From Microbaculum marinisediminis (lineage in GTDB: Bacteria > Pseudomonadota > Alphaproteobacteria > Rhizobiales > Tepidamorphaceae): a DNA stretch of 64,000 nt. Every line of letters starts with the position of its first letter. Positions within the stretch are counted from its first letter, which is position 1. The DNA lies in assembly GCF_025397915.1 (NCBI RefSeq), contig NZ_JALIDZ010000003.1, positions 444,501-508,500 of the forward strand, read 5' to 3'. Position numbers and translations under genes: made by a program. Under the pieces are notes generated by a model. It had not been told where the DNA came from, did no database searches, and was given only the letters and a program-made list of their open reading frames with translations. This document shows positions 1 through 9,396 of the stretch, in pieces.

Positions 1-453
1 GATCCCTCCTGATACGCCGTATTGACTTCCCCGCTCGTCTCCATATAACTCGAAATCGAAACGTTTTTATTTGGCCATCGAATGGCTGTGTCGGCGGCCG
101 TCGCCGTGCCTGAGAATGCCGTCGGAGAGCGGCTGGCGCCGGGAGGAAATCATGAAGACGACATTTGCATCCGCACGGTTGCCGTCTCGCATGCGCGTCG
201 CCCGCAGGCGCGTTGACGGGTGCCCTTTGTGGGTGGTCGAGCGCATGCCGGTCCCAATCACAGCACGCTGCGTTGCCTCGGTACTGCGCGATCAGGTGGT
301 CTCCCGCCGCGACCGCCTCGCTGCGGACGCTGTGTCCGCTATCCCAAACCCGACCCACTGAAGCGTCATGGCTGATCCGCGAAAACGTCGATCCGTGACG
401 CAATTTGTCTCTCAGGCCATGAACGTCGACGGCCCAAAAATCGGAGTGATGAA
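1..453. other. Leader region without a recognisable gene
   Basis: I see no convincing coding region in these 450 bases. Short open frames exist on both strands, but none has a ribosome binding site, family motif or sensible N-terminus. The left part contains a plausible sigma-70 promoter (listed separately) pointing toward the first gene. The last 20 bases before the ATG at 454 carry only a weak purine stretch (ggagtgatgaa) as ribosome binding site. Confidence 0.5.
22..49 (+). promoter_or_regulatory. Candidate sigma-70 promoter for the first operon
   Basis: TTGACT (22-27) and TATAAC (44-49) are separated by 16 bases. It is the only good -35/-10 pair I see ahead of the first gene, but it lies about 400 bases upstream of the start codon, so a long leader or a missed small gene would be needed. 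Inference from consensus match only. Confidence 0.3.
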
Positions 454-2196
454 ATGAATGCCCCGACCTTTGACACTACTGCTCCGGGTGTCAATTCAAC
501 TGGTGCTCACGTCTTCGCCGCGGCGCTGAGACGTCACGGCGTCGAGGTCATTTTCGGCCAGTCGATCCCGTCGGCCTTGTTTCTCGCGGCGCCGGAATTC
601 GGAATCCGCCAGATCGGTTATCGCACCGAGAACGCCGGAGCCGCGATGGCCGACGCCTATGCCCGCGTCAGCCACAAGGTGCCGGTGGTGACCGCCCAGA
701 ACGGTCCCGCGGCCACGCTGCTCGTGCCCGGCCTGGCCGAGGCGCTGAAAGCCTCCATCCCGATCGTTGCCATCGTTCAGGACGTTCATCGGAAGATGAC
801 CGACCGCAATGCGTTTCAGGAGCTTGATCATCTCGAGCTCTTCAAGGGCGTGGCGAAGTGGACCAAGCGCGTCAGCGAGGCCGACCGTATAGACGACTAT
901 GTCGACATGGCCTTCGTCGCGGCGGTCTCGGGCCGCCCCGGCCCGGCGGTGCTTATCGCGCCGATCGATCTGTTCGACGAGGCTGTCGGTACGAGCAAGC
1001 ACGCCCGTCAGGCAAACCTGGGGCACTTTCCGCTCGATCGGCCGGCTGCCGATCCCGCTGCGATCTCCGAGGCGGCCGATCTCCTTGCCGCGGCGAAGGC
1101 GCCGCTGATCATCGCCGGCGGCGGGGTCCATGTTTCCGGCGCCGCGGAGGAGCTGGCGGCGCTGCAGGAAGCAGCCTCTCTCCCGGTCGCGACCACATCG
1201 ATGGGCAAGGGCGCCGTCAGCGAGGCGCATCCTTTGAGCGTGGGGCCCGTGGGCTATTTCATGGGCACGCGCGGCCGCACCAAGTTCCTCCGCCCCATGG
1301 TGGAGGACGCGGATGTCGTGCTCCTCGTCGGCAACCGCACGAACCAGAACGGCACCGACAGCTGGGATCTCTATCCCAGGCGCGCGCGCTATATCCAGAT
1401 CGATATCGACCCGCAGGAAATCGGCCGCAACTACGAGGCCGAGGTGCGGATCGTCGCGGACGCCAAGCTTGCCCTCAAGGCGCTCGCCGACGCCCTGAGC
1501 GCTCGCGATCTGTCGCGCAGGCACGGCGCACGGGCCGATATCGAGGCCCGTATTGCCGCCGGCCGGCGGGCGCATGCCGACGAGGTGGCCCGCGTAGTCG
1601 ACATGGACATGACGCCGGTCCGCCCCGAGCGGCTGATGCGCGATCTGAATGCCGTACTGCGTGCGGATGACATTGTCGTCGCCGATGCCAGCTATTCCTC
1701 GGTCTGGGTCGCCAATTTCCTGGACGCGCAGGTGGCCGGACAGCGTTTCGTGACGCCGCGCGGCCTTGCCGGACTGGGCTGGGGCCTGCCTTTCGCGCTC
1801 GGGTCCAAGGTGGCGCAGCCTGGCGCGCGCGTGATCGGCGTCGTCGGCGACGGCGGCTTCGCGCATGTCTGGTCCGAGTTGGAGACCGCGCGGCGCATGG
1901 GGCTTGCCGTCACGCTGATCGTTCTCAACAACCAGATCCTTGGCTACCAGAAGCACGCGGAGAAGGTGATCTGGGGCGATCACAGCGATGTCTGTGATTT
2001 CACCGCGGTCGATCACGCCGCCATTGCGCGCGCCTGCGGGGCGGAGGGCATCCGGATCGAGGATCCCCACGCCTTCCTGCCCGCGCTGAAATCCGCCCTG
2101 TCCTCTGAGAAGACCACCGTGATCGATGTCGTCACGGATGAACGGGCCTTTCCGCCCGTCACTCTCTTCGAAGGCAACAAGCGGCTGGACTACTGA
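454..2196 (+). CDS. Thiamine-diphosphate-dependent enzyme, acetolactate synthase-like
   Basis: 580 residues with the three-domain architecture of the acetolactate synthase/oxalyl-CoA decarboxylase/glyoxylate carboligase superfamily. The N-terminal PYR domain has the catalytic glutamate (E59 in RTENAGAAMADAYAR). A central domain follows, then the C-terminal PP domain with the ThDP/Mg motif starting GDGG at 465 and closing with the Asn pair near 492 (LNNQ). The intact Glu argues against glyoxylate carboligase, which has Val there. The gene heads a forward block with a DhaKL kinase, a MaoC hydratase, a TRAP transporter and a CaiB transferase, so it probably carboligates or decarboxylates a small oxo acid brought in by the TRAP system. 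The exact substrate cannot be read from sequence. Confidence 0.85.
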   Translation: MNAPTFDTTAPGVNSTGAHVFAAALRRHGVEVIFGQSIPSALFLAAPEFGIRQIGYRTENAGAAMADAYARVSHKVPVVTAQNGPAATLLVPGLAEALKASIPIVAIVQDVHRKMTDRNAFQELDHLELFKGVAKWTKRVSEADRIDDYVDMAFVAAVSGRPGPAVLIAPIDLFDEAVGTSKHARQANLGHFPLDRPAADPAAISEAADLLAAAKAPLIIAGGGVHVSGAAEELAALQEAASLPVATTSMGKGAVSEAHPLSVGPVGYFMGTRGRTKFLRPMVEDADVVLLVGNRTNQNGTDSWDLYPRRARYIQIDIDPQEIGRNYEAEVRIVADAKLALKALADALSARDLSRRHGARADIEARIAAGRRAHADEVARVVDMDMTPVRPERLMRDLNAVLRADDIVVADASYSSVWVANFLDAQVAGQRFVTPRGLAGLGWGLPFALGSKVAQPGARVIGVVGDGGFAHVWSELETARRMGLAVTLIVLNNQILGYQKHAEKVIWGDHSDVCDFTAVDHAAIARACGAEGIRIEDPHAFLPALKSALSSEKTTVIDVVTDERAFPPVTLFEGNKRLDY

Positions 2197-2216
2197 GAGG
2201 CGAGGGGACAGGCCAC

Positions 2217-3218
2217 ATGAAGAAACTGATCAACGCGCCATCCGACTATGTGGACGAGATGCTGGCCGGTCTTGTCGCCGCCCATCCGGAGCTGACGCTC
2301 GGCGGCGAAAGCGGACGCTGCGTTTCGCGCACGCGACCTGCGGGCGATGGCACTGTGGGTATCGCGACCGGTGGCGGCTCCGGCCATTTGCCGCTCTTCA
2401 CCGGATATGTGGGGGCGGGGCTCGTAGATGCGTGCGCGGTCGGCAACGTGTTCGAAGGCCCCAACGTCCAGAGCTGCATCGACGCCATTCAGACAGCGCA
2501 CCGCGGCGCGGGCGTCCTGTGCCTCTACGGCAACTACGGCGGCGACCGGATGAACTTCGACATGGCGGTCGAGATGACCGGCCTCGAAGGTATCACGTGC
2601 GAGACCGTTCTGGGGAATGACGACGTGGCCAGCGCCGCGCCGGAGGAAGCGGAGAAACGGCGCGGCGTGGCCGGCATCGTGTTGCTCTACAAGGCGGCGG
2701 GCGCAGCGGCGGCCGAGGGGCGCAATCTGTCCGAAGTCGCGGCGGTCGCGCGGAAGGCGAGCGCAGCCACGCGGTCGGTCGGCGTGGCGCTTTCGCCCTG
2801 CCGCGTGCCCACCGCCACGGCCCCGAACTTCGAGATCCCCGACGACCAGATGGAGATGGGGATGGGTATCCACGGGGAGCCCGGCATCTGGCGTGCGCCG
2901 GTTGCCAAGGCGGATGTGGTTGCCGACGAGCTCTTCGACCGGGTCGTGGCTGAACTGGCGCCCGGCCGCGGAGACCGGGTCGTGCCGATGATCAACGGGC
3001 TGGGGGCGACACCGCTCGAGGAGCTCTACATCCTGTGGCGCCGTGTCTCGATGCGGCTCGACGATGCCGGAATCGCGGCGGTCCAACCGATGGTCGGCAA
3101 TTTCGTCACGTCGATGGAGATGGCGGGCGCCTCTCTTTCGATGATGGTGCTCGACAGCGAACTCGAGGCGCTGATCCGTGCCCCGGCCGATTGCCCGTTC
3201 TGGAGGGTGCTCCCGTGA
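2217..3218 (+). CDS. dhaK: Dihydroxyacetone kinase-type subunit DhaK
   Basis: 333 residues, full length for DhaK (Dak1 domain). Visible hallmarks are the GGGSGH loop at 52-57 and the substrate-binding histidine H219 in MGMGIHGEPG, which in characterised DhaK proteins forms a hemiaminal with the ketone substrate. It starts 20 bases after the ThDP enzyme and its stop overlaps the dhaL start. No DhaM or PTS protein is present, so the pair may use ATP or an unlinked DhaM. Separate DhaK/DhaL pairs are also known as kinases of other small ketoses such as erythrulose. The substrate is therefore open. Confidence 0.9.
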   Translation: MKKLINAPSDYVDEMLAGLVAAHPELTLGGESGRCVSRTRPAGDGTVGIATGGGSGHLPLFTGYVGAGLVDACAVGNVFEGPNVQSCIDAIQTAHRGAGVLCLYGNYGGDRMNFDMAVEMTGLEGITCETVLGNDDVASAAPEEAEKRRGVAGIVLLYKAAGAAAAEGRNLSEVAAVARKASAATRSVGVALSPCRVPTATAPNFEIPDDQMEMGMGIHGEPGIWRAPVAKADVVADELFDRVVAELAPGRGDRVVPMINGLGATPLEELYILWRRVSMRLDDAGIAAVQPMVGNFVTSMEMAGASLSMMVLDSELEALIRAPADCPFWRVLP

Positions 3219-3826
3219 GCATGACGCCGGCCGACATCGCCGACTTCATCAGCGACCTGGATGCGGCCATCGGCCGGGAGGAGCAAAGGCTCAATGCGGC
3301 CGACGCGATGCTGGGCGACGGCGATACGGGCTCTATGTTGAATCGCCTGATCAAGGCGATGACGGCGGCCAGGGTCGAGACGGCACGTGGCCTCTCGGAC
3401 GCTGTGTTGCAGCTCGCCCAGGCTTCCATGAAGGAGACGGGGTCGAGTCTCGGCACGCTTGTGGCGACCGCGGCGATGACGTTCGCGAAAGAGGCCAAGG
3501 CGGCTGGAGACAAGCTCGGCGCGGAAGATATGGGCCGCGTCGTCGCCGCCATGCGGGATGCGGTGTCCGCCCGCGGCAAGGCGGCTCCGGGGGACAAGAC
3601 CGTCGTCGACAGCCTCACGGCCATCGCCCGGGCACTTGACGAAGGCCCTCCCACACGCGCGACGGCGGCCGCCGCTGCCTGGTCTGCACTCGACGACATC
3701 CGCGACAGGCCCTGTCGGATCGGCCGGGCCAGGATGTTCGCCGAACGCAGCAAGGGCGGTGACGATCCCGGAATGCTCGCAGTGGCTGTGCTGCTGGACA
3801 ACAAGGAGACGGTACATGACGACTAG
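3215..3826 (+). CDS. dhaL: Dihydroxyacetone kinase-type subunit DhaL
   Basis: 203 residues from the GTG at 3215, which overlaps the dhaK stop (GTGA) and has GGAGG eight bases upstream. The ATG at 3221 is a poorer alternative. The Mg/nucleotide-binding aspartates of DhaL are visible as D30, D35 and D37 in ADAMLGDGDTG, matching E. coli numbering. The tail GGDDPGMLAVAVLL fits the family. It supplies the nucleotide-binding half of the kinase. The 3' end overlaps the next gene by 11 bases, consistent with translational coupling. Confidence 0.88.
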   Translation: MSMTPADIADFISDLDAAIGREEQRLNAADAMLGDGDTGSMLNRLIKAMTAARVETARGLSDAVLQLAQASMKETGSSLGTLVATAAMTFAKEAKAAGDKLGAEDMGRVVAAMRDAVSARGKAAPGDKTVVDSLTAIARALDEGPPTRATAAAAAWSALDDIRDRPCRIGRARMFAERSKGGDDPGMLAVAVLLDNKETVHDD

Positions 3827-4859
3827 GGACGTGACGCTTCCCGGCAAGACAGATGGCAGCGTTGCAGAGCCGCTTCCCTGGCGCGATCTCACCGATCCGC
3901 GCCGCGCGGTCGATACGGACGACCTCGAAGCCGGGCTCAAGGAGCCCATCTTCGAGAACCTCGAGATCCCGGAAAAACTGGGTCCGGTGACGATTGTCGT
4001 CGATGACCACAAGATCAAGCGTTTCGCTTTCACGCAGGACGACTTCAATCCCTGGACCCTCGATTCGAGTCCGTTCGACGGTCGCCGCATCGGCCATGCA
4101 TGCATTCTGGGCAACGACCTGTTGCAGCTCTTCACGCTGAATTATGCCGGCTCCAAGACCGTCGGATTTCACACCGAAGAACAAATGTGGTTCGACAGCC
4201 CGGTCTATCTGGGCGAGCGCGTGACGTTGTCCGGTACCTATGTGGAAGCCTACGAACGTCGCGGGCAAGGCTATGTCGTGATGGAGGCGAATGCCGTCGG
4301 CGAAGACGGGCGTTCGATCATCAGGCACCGCGGTGTCGAAATCCTGCGCACCGTTCCGGGCGCGCTGGCAGGGCGCGGCAGCGGCACACCGGACCGCAAG
4401 GTGAGCGGGGAATTGCCGCCCGATGCCCGGACCGTCGAAAGCCTCGGCCGCGACAGCCGGCCGGGCGATGTCCTGGCCCCACTCGACAAGACGATCACGA
4501 TGGAGCAGGCGGCCGTCTTCTCCCGTCTCGGCGAGTACGTCCGCAACGTCCACAACGATCTGGCGATTGCCCGTCACGGCAAACTTCGGATTCCGATCGT
4601 GCAGGGGCAGCAGCAGGTTGGCGTGCTGGGCGAGTACCTCACCCGTGGGTTCGGCAGCCACTGGTTCACCGGGGGCTGGATGCGGGTCAAGTTCCTGAAC
4701 ACCCTCGAAGTGTTCGAGCCGTTCCGCCTTACGGCCCTCGTGACCGGTGTCGAAACCGGTGCGGAGGGGACCAAGATCGAACTCGAGGTTTGGATCCGGC
4801 GCCTGTGCGACGGAAAGCTGACCGCCGTCGGCTGGGCAAGCTGCACGGTTGCGAACTGA
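3816..4859 (+). CDS. MaoC-like double-hotdog acyl dehydratase/hydratase
   Basis: 347 residues from the ATG at 3816, preceded by AAGGAG and overlapping dhaL by 11 bases. The frame is open further upstream but that part only shadows dhaL. The first half carries a MaoC-type active-site stretch (FAFTQDDFNPW). The second half repeats the fold around GQQQVGVLGEYLTRG. Length and two-hotdog layout resemble enoyl-CoA hydratases of the MaoC/mesaconyl-CoA hydratase group. Together with the downstream CaiB/BaiF transferase it suggests a CoA-thioester branch. Function at family level is solid; the reaction is inferred. Confidence 0.78.
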   Translation: MTTRDVTLPGKTDGSVAEPLPWRDLTDPRRAVDTDDLEAGLKEPIFENLEIPEKLGPVTIVVDDHKIKRFAFTQDDFNPWTLDSSPFDGRRIGHACILGNDLLQLFTLNYAGSKTVGFHTEEQMWFDSPVYLGERVTLSGTYVEAYERRGQGYVVMEANAVGEDGRSIIRHRGVEILRTVPGALAGRGSGTPDRKVSGELPPDARTVESLGRDSRPGDVLAPLDKTITMEQAAVFSRLGEYVRNVHNDLAIARHGKLRIPIVQGQQQVGVLGEYLTRGFGSHWFTGGWMRVKFLNTLEVFEPFRLTALVTGVETGAEGTKIELEVWIRRLCDGKLTAVGWASCTVAN

Positions 4860-5011
4860 TGGCGCAGCGTCGCTCCCATCGGCAGGCCAACGCGCGCCTT
4901 CCCGTTCAGTCCATCAGTGGAGATTCGAAGACGGACTAGGCATCTAACTGGCTCTCGGACCACTGACCGCGAGCCTCCACGGCACCACCGCGTAGTTCCG
5001 GTGGGCATTTG

Positions 5012-5028
5012 CCGGGCAGACCGCCCGG
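5012..5028 (+). terminator. Small GC hairpin ahead of dctP
   Basis: CCGGGC (5012-5017) pairs with GCCCGG (5023-5028) around a 5-base loop, 25 bases before the dctP start. There is no T-run. It may be a processing or partial termination site separating the enzyme genes from the transporter genes. Confidence 0.25.
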
Positions 5029-5052
5029 GGCCAACCAGAAGAGGAAGAGGAA

Positions 5053-6072
5053 ATGAACGTTAGAACCTGCAAGGGTGTGAGGGCAGTGCTCGCTGCTGGA
5101 CTCGTCGCGGTCGCCGCCGGAGTCATGGCAGATTCCGCGGACGCCCAGACCTACAAGTTCCGGCTCTCGAATCTCTATCCAGAAAACCATCCGATGTGCG
5201 TGCAGACGCAGAACTTCGCCAAGTTCGTCGCGGAAGACACCAATGGCGATGTCAGCATCGAAGTCTTTTGCAACAATCAGCTGGGCAACGAACGCGAGGC
5301 ATCCGAAGGGGTGCGCCGCGGTTCGATCGAAATGGTCATGAGCGGTGGCGGCGGTCTCGGTCGCTTCGTCCCGGAGTTCTACACGCTCGAGCTGCCGTTC
5401 CTGTATCCGGAAACCCGCGACATCAACGTGGTGACCTGGGCGCTCATCGACGACATCAACGTCCTTGCCAACAAGCGGGGCTACGAGATCCTCGGATTCG
5501 GATACGAAGGTCCGCGCAGCATCAATTCCGTCGAATCCTTCAATACGCTGGCGGAAATGAAGGGCTACAAGCTGCGGATTCCCGAGGCGCCGCTTTATGT
5601 CGGCATGGCAAAGGCGCTGGGGGCAGTTCCGACGCCGACCGCCTTCACCGAGGCCTACACGTCACTCCAGACCGGCGTCGCCGATGGGATGGAATCGGGT
5701 CCGAGCACGACCTACAACAACAAGTTCTTCGAGGTGGCGCCCTACTACGTGCAGACCCAGCACATCGTCAATCCGTGCTACCTCGCCATCAATCGCGACC
5801 TCTTCGAATCGCTGCCGGCCGAGTACCAGCAGGCGCTGCGTGACGCCGGGCGACGGTCGACCGACATCATGCTGGAGGATGTCCTCAAGGCCAATGACGC
5901 GGAGTTGGCGAAGATGCAGGCTGAAGGCTTGACGGTCGTCGAACTGGCGCCGGGCGAGGCCGAGAAGTTCCGTGAGGTTCTCAAGCCGTTCGCCCAGGAA
6001 TACGCGGAGAGCATCAGCCCTGAAGCGGTGGATCTGCTGACCAAGGTCAACAAAGTTCTGTCCGAAAAATAG
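5053..6072 (+). CDS. dctP: TRAP transporter periplasmic receptor (DctP family)
   Basis: 339 residues. The Sec signal peptide is followed by an ADA-Q cleavage site after about residue 31. The mature part is a DctP/TeaA-type substrate-binding fold with the conserved Arg region (KLRIPEAPLY) that binds carboxylates in known members. A strong ribosome binding site (GAAGAGGAAGAGG) precedes the ATG. The two permease genes follow after a stem-loop, a common arrangement giving excess receptor. It probably captures an organic acid for the co-transcribed ThDP, hydratase and CoA-transferase enzymes. Confidence 0.9.
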   Translation: MNVRTCKGVRAVLAAGLVAVAAGVMADSADAQTYKFRLSNLYPENHPMCVQTQNFAKFVAEDTNGDVSIEVFCNNQLGNEREASEGVRRGSIEMVMSGGGGLGRFVPEFYTLELPFLYPETRDINVVTWALIDDINVLANKRGYEILGFGYEGPRSINSVESFNTLAEMKGYKLRIPEAPLYVGMAKALGAVPTPTAFTEAYTSLQTGVADGMESGPSTTYNNKFFEVAPYYVQTQHIVNPCYLAINRDLFESLPAEYQQALRDAGRRSTDIMLEDVLKANDAELAKMQAEGLTVVELAPGEAEKFREVLKPFAQEYAESISPEAVDLLTKVNKVLSEK

Positions 6073-6083
6073 TCACCGCACCG

Positions 6084-6113
6084 GTCGGCGGGGCGCGACG
6101 GCGTCTCGCCGAC
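6084..6113 (+). promoter_or_regulatory. Stem-loop between receptor and permease genes
   Basis: GTCGGCG (6084-6090) is perfectly complementary to CGCCGAC (6107-6113), with a 16-base GC-rich loop that can pair further. It lies just after the dctP stop and 70 bases before dctQ. Such hairpins in transporter operons often protect the receptor mRNA or attenuate the permease part. Seen directly; the role is inferred. Confidence 0.45.
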
Positions 6114-6182
6114 TCTCAATTTCCCCAACGGCGTCCGCGGCCTCCGGCGCGGCACGAACCGAGGCACGAGGAAGGGGACCCA

Positions 6183-6671
6183 ATGTCGTATGTCGTCAAG
6201 ATCCTGAAACCTGTGATCGTGTTCCTCTTCCTCACCATGACGCTCATCACCTTCGCGGCGACCCTGGCGAGATTGTTTCCGTCGCTGCCCAGCTTCTATT
6301 GGGCGGGCGAGGCCACGCGGTACCTGAATTTCTGGATCACCTGCCTGGGCATCGGCGTCGCGTTGCACATGGGGACCCATTTCAGTCTGACCATCGTCGT
6401 GGACATGCTCCCGGCTCCGCTGCGGCGCGCCGCCGCGATCATCTCCCATGTCGGGGTTCTCGTCCTGGCAGCGGTCCTCATCCAGTTCGGGATTCAGATG
6501 ATGACCTGGAACTTTGACCAGCTCTCTGCCGCGATGGAGATCCCGATGTCCTACGTCTATGCCGGCATTCCCGTTTGCGGCGCGCTTGTCTTCGCGCAGA
6601 CCGCGGTTTCTCTGGTCCGGATTGTTCTCGGCAAGGATGAGGGCCCGGCTGCGGAGGGCATGGCGCCATGA
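6183..6671 (+). CDS. dctQ: TRAP transporter small permease (DctQ family)
   Basis: 162 residues with four predicted membrane helices (around 10-30, 45-65, 85-105 and 120-145), the standard DctQ topology. AGGAAGGGG lies just before the ATG. The gene overlaps dctM by four bases (ATGA). It forms the membrane complex with DctM that uses an ion gradient to import the ligand delivered by DctP. Confidence 0.88.
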   Translation: MSYVVKILKPVIVFLFLTMTLITFAATLARLFPSLPSFYWAGEATRYLNFWITCLGIGVALHMGTHFSLTIVVDMLPAPLRRAAAIISHVGVLVLAAVLIQFGIQMMTWNFDQLSAAMEIPMSYVYAGIPVCGALVFAQTAVSLVRIVLGKDEGPAAEGMAP

Positions 6672-7978
6672 CGATCGCGCTGCTCTTCATCTGCTTCTTT
6701 GCCCTCCTGGCAGTTGGAATGCCGATCGCCTTTGCTGTCGGGGTGGCATCGCTGATCATCATCGCGTTCGATCCGACAATGATCGCCTACGTGGTTACAT
6801 CCAAGTTCTTCTCGGGCATCGATTCCTTCACGCTGCTCGCCATCCCGTTCTTCATCTTTGCTGGCGAACTGTGCACCGAGAGCGGCCTGACGGCACGCAT
6901 CGTGCGATTTGCCAACGTCCTCGTCGGCCGCTTCTTCCGGGTCGGGCTGGCCTATGTGAACATCATCTCCAGCATGATCTTCGCTGGCGTGTCGGGCTCC
7001 ATCACCGCCGACAGCGCCGCCATGGGGTCGCTGCTCATCCCTTCAATGAAAAAGGAGGGATATGATTCCGACTATGCCGTCGCCGTAACCGCGACCTCCG
7101 GGACGATCGGCGCGCTCATTCCGCCCAGTATCCTGATGGTGCTCTACGGCTCGCTGACGAGCCTGTCTGTCGGCCAGCTGTTCCTCGGAGGGATCATTCC
7201 GGGGTTTCTGTTCGGCATCGTCCTCATATTGGTGGCCTACGTTCTGGGGCGGGTCCGGGGCTACGATTTCCGCCTGTCCCACGTAGTGGAGGATTCCGGG
7301 GAGCCCTATTGGAAGGAACTCCTCGTTGCCTTCCGCGATTCCTCGATCGCCCTCATCATTCCGCTGATCATTGTGGGCGGCATTGTCGGCGGCTTCGCGA
7401 CGCCCACCGAGGCAGGCGTCCTCGCCGTCGCGTGCGCGATGATCGCCGGCGTATTCTTCTATCGTACCCTCGATTGGTCGAAGATCTACGAGGCCTCGTT
7501 CCGCACCGCCATACTGACCGCCGTCGTCATGGCGATCATCGCGTTCTCGACGCTGTTCTCCGACATTCTCACGCGGAACGATTTCCAGAACTGGCTTCTC
7601 GGCGCGATCGGAATGGTCAGCGAGAACCGCTACGTTCACCTGTCGCTGATCCTCATCATGATGTTCGTTCTGGGCTTTGTGCTCGACGTGACCGCGATGC
7701 TCATCATGTTCGCGGCCCCGCTTGCCATCATCGGCGCAACGCTCGGTTTCGATCCGATCCACTTCGGCGTGATCATCGTGATGGTCTCGCTCCTGGGGGC
7801 GTGCACGCCGCCGGTGGGAACGCTGCTGCTGATCGGCTGCTCCATCGCCGGTATTCCGCTGACGCGAGTCGTCAAGACCGTCGGATGGTTCGTGGGCGCG
7901 CAGTTGCTGGTCTGCATATTCCTCATGTTCGTCCCCGAGGCGGTCACCTGGATACCAAGCCTGATCTTCAACCGCTGA
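6668..7978 (+). CDS. dctM: TRAP transporter large permease (DctM family)
   Basis: 436 residues, highly hydrophobic, typical length and start (FALLAVGMPIAFAVGVAS) of DctM. Glycine-rich family segments such as GVSGSITADSAAMGS and TPPVGTLLLIG are visible. Translation starts in the ATGA overlap with dctQ. It carries the substrate path of the TRAP system. Substrate specificity is set mainly by the receptor and is unknown; the neighbours suggest a small carboxylate. Confidence 0.92.
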   Translation: MTIALLFICFFALLAVGMPIAFAVGVASLIIIAFDPTMIAYVVTSKFFSGIDSFTLLAIPFFIFAGELCTESGLTARIVRFANVLVGRFFRVGLAYVNIISSMIFAGVSGSITADSAAMGSLLIPSMKKEGYDSDYAVAVTATSGTIGALIPPSILMVLYGSLTSLSVGQLFLGGIIPGFLFGIVLILVAYVLGRVRGYDFRLSHVVEDSGEPYWKELLVAFRDSSIALIIPLIIVGGIVGGFATPTEAGVLAVACAMIAGVFFYRTLDWSKIYEASFRTAILTAVVMAIIAFSTLFSDILTRNDFQNWLLGAIGMVSENRYVHLSLILIMMFVLGFVLDVTAMLIMFAAPLAIIGATLGFDPIHFGVIIVMVSLLGACTPPVGTLLLIGCSIAGIPLTRVVKTVGWFVGAQLLVCIFLMFVPEAVTWIPSLIFNR

Positions 7979-8030
7979 CCTCCCCATCCCGGCAGCCCTC
8001 GGTTCCCGAGGCCCTTGTAAGAGACAAGAA

Positions 8031-9218
8031 ATGCAAGCACTGAATAAGCTCAAAGTCCTTGACCTCTCGCGCTACATCGCCGGACCGAACTGCGGCATGA
8101 TCCTTGGCGATCAGGGGGCTGACGTGATCAAGGTGGAAAGCGTGGGGCGCGGCGAGGAAACGCGGCTCCTGCCACCGAAGATCGGTGACCACGCGATCTA
8201 TCCGCTTGTGTTCAACCGGAACAAACGAGCGATGACGCTCAATTTCCGCAGCCCCGAGGGACAGACGCTGCTGCGCGAGCTCATCGCCGAGGCCGACGTG
8301 GTGATCGAGAACTTCCGGCCCGGCACGCTCGAGAAGATGGGCTGCGACTGGGACACGCTGAAAGCGCTCAACGAACGGCTGATCCTCGTCAGGATTTCCG
8401 GCTACGGGCAAACCGGCCCATGGGGCCGGAAGCCCTGTTTCGACGCGATCGCCCAGGCGGCGGGCGGACTGATGGAGCTCACCGGTGAAGCCGGTGGGCA
8501 GCCGATGCCGGCAGGCACGTTCATCATCGACTACGTCACCTCGCTCTATGCCTGCATCGGCATCCTCTCGGCGGTCGAGGCTCGCCATACGACCGGAGTG
8601 GGACAGCTCGTCGATCTCGCCATGCTCGACTGCTCCCTCTCGCTTCTGATGACGGCGATCCCCGAATTCATGCTCACCGGCCGCGAACTGACGCGCGGCG
8701 GGAGCCGGGACCGGTATTCCACGCCGGCGTCCAACTTCGAATGCAAGGACGGCCGGTGGGTGCATATCAACGCGGGCAGCGACAGCCTGTTTCCGCGGCT
8801 CGCCGCCGCGACGGGGAACGAACACCTGCTTCAGGACGAGAGATTCGCGACGAACAGCGCGCGCATGCAGCGCATCGAGGACGTCGAGGCCATCGTCTCC
8901 GAGTGGGCGATGGCGCGTACGTCGGACGAGGTGCTCGCCGCCATGGACGAGGCGGGGATACCGTGTGCCCGGGTCGCCACGATCGGGGAGATCTGCAACA
9001 ACGAACAACTGCACGCGCGGGGGCAGTTCATGGATGTCGAGAATCCGGCCTATGGCAAGATCACCATGGCCGGCATTCCGATTCAGCTGAGCGACACGCC
9101 GGGTCAGCTTCGGCACGCCCCCCCTGTCGTGGGCCAGCACACGGCCGAGGTCCTGAAAGACTGGCTGGGCTATGACGAGGATCAGGTTGCCCGTCTGCGC
9201 GAGCAAAAAATAGTCTAG
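8031..9218 (+). CDS. CaiB/BaiF family CoA-transferase (class III)
   Basis: 395 residues, full length for a formyl-CoA:oxalate CoA-transferase-type enzyme. N-terminal DLSRYIAGPNCGMILGDQGA and NRNKRAMTLNF are family hallmarks. The aspartate that forms the acyl anhydride is probably D167 (GTFIIDYVTS). It lies 52 bases after dctM and most likely activates the imported acid as its CoA thioester for the MaoC hydratase. It ends the first operon; degenerate sequence follows. Confidence 0.9.
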   Translation: MQALNKLKVLDLSRYIAGPNCGMILGDQGADVIKVESVGRGEETRLLPPKIGDHAIYPLVFNRNKRAMTLNFRSPEGQTLLRELIAEADVVIENFRPGTLEKMGCDWDTLKALNERLILVRISGYGQTGPWGRKPCFDAIAQAAGGLMELTGEAGGQPMPAGTFIIDYVTSLYACIGILSAVEARHTTGVGQLVDLAMLDCSLSLLMTAIPEFMLTGRELTRGGSRDRYSTPASNFECKDGRWVHINAGSDSLFPRLAAATGNEHLLQDERFATNSARMQRIEDVEAIVSEWAMARTSDEVLAAMDEAGIPCARVATIGEICNNEQLHARGQFMDVENPAYGKITMAGIPIQLSDTPGQLRHAPPVVGQHTAEVLKDWLGYDEDQVARLREQKIV

Positions 9219-9396
9219 TGCTGTGTGGGTGGTGCAGTCGTAGGCGCCGGAGAAGTCATTCATCCATCGTGCCGGCCTGCAGGCGTTCGTTGTAAGAAGA
9301 CACGATGCAGGTTGCCGGGATGAGCAACGCGCGAATTCTGCCACAAGGTCGCGTGTCTATGGTGCGGCGGATCGTCGAGAAGTCGGGTGAGCTTAA

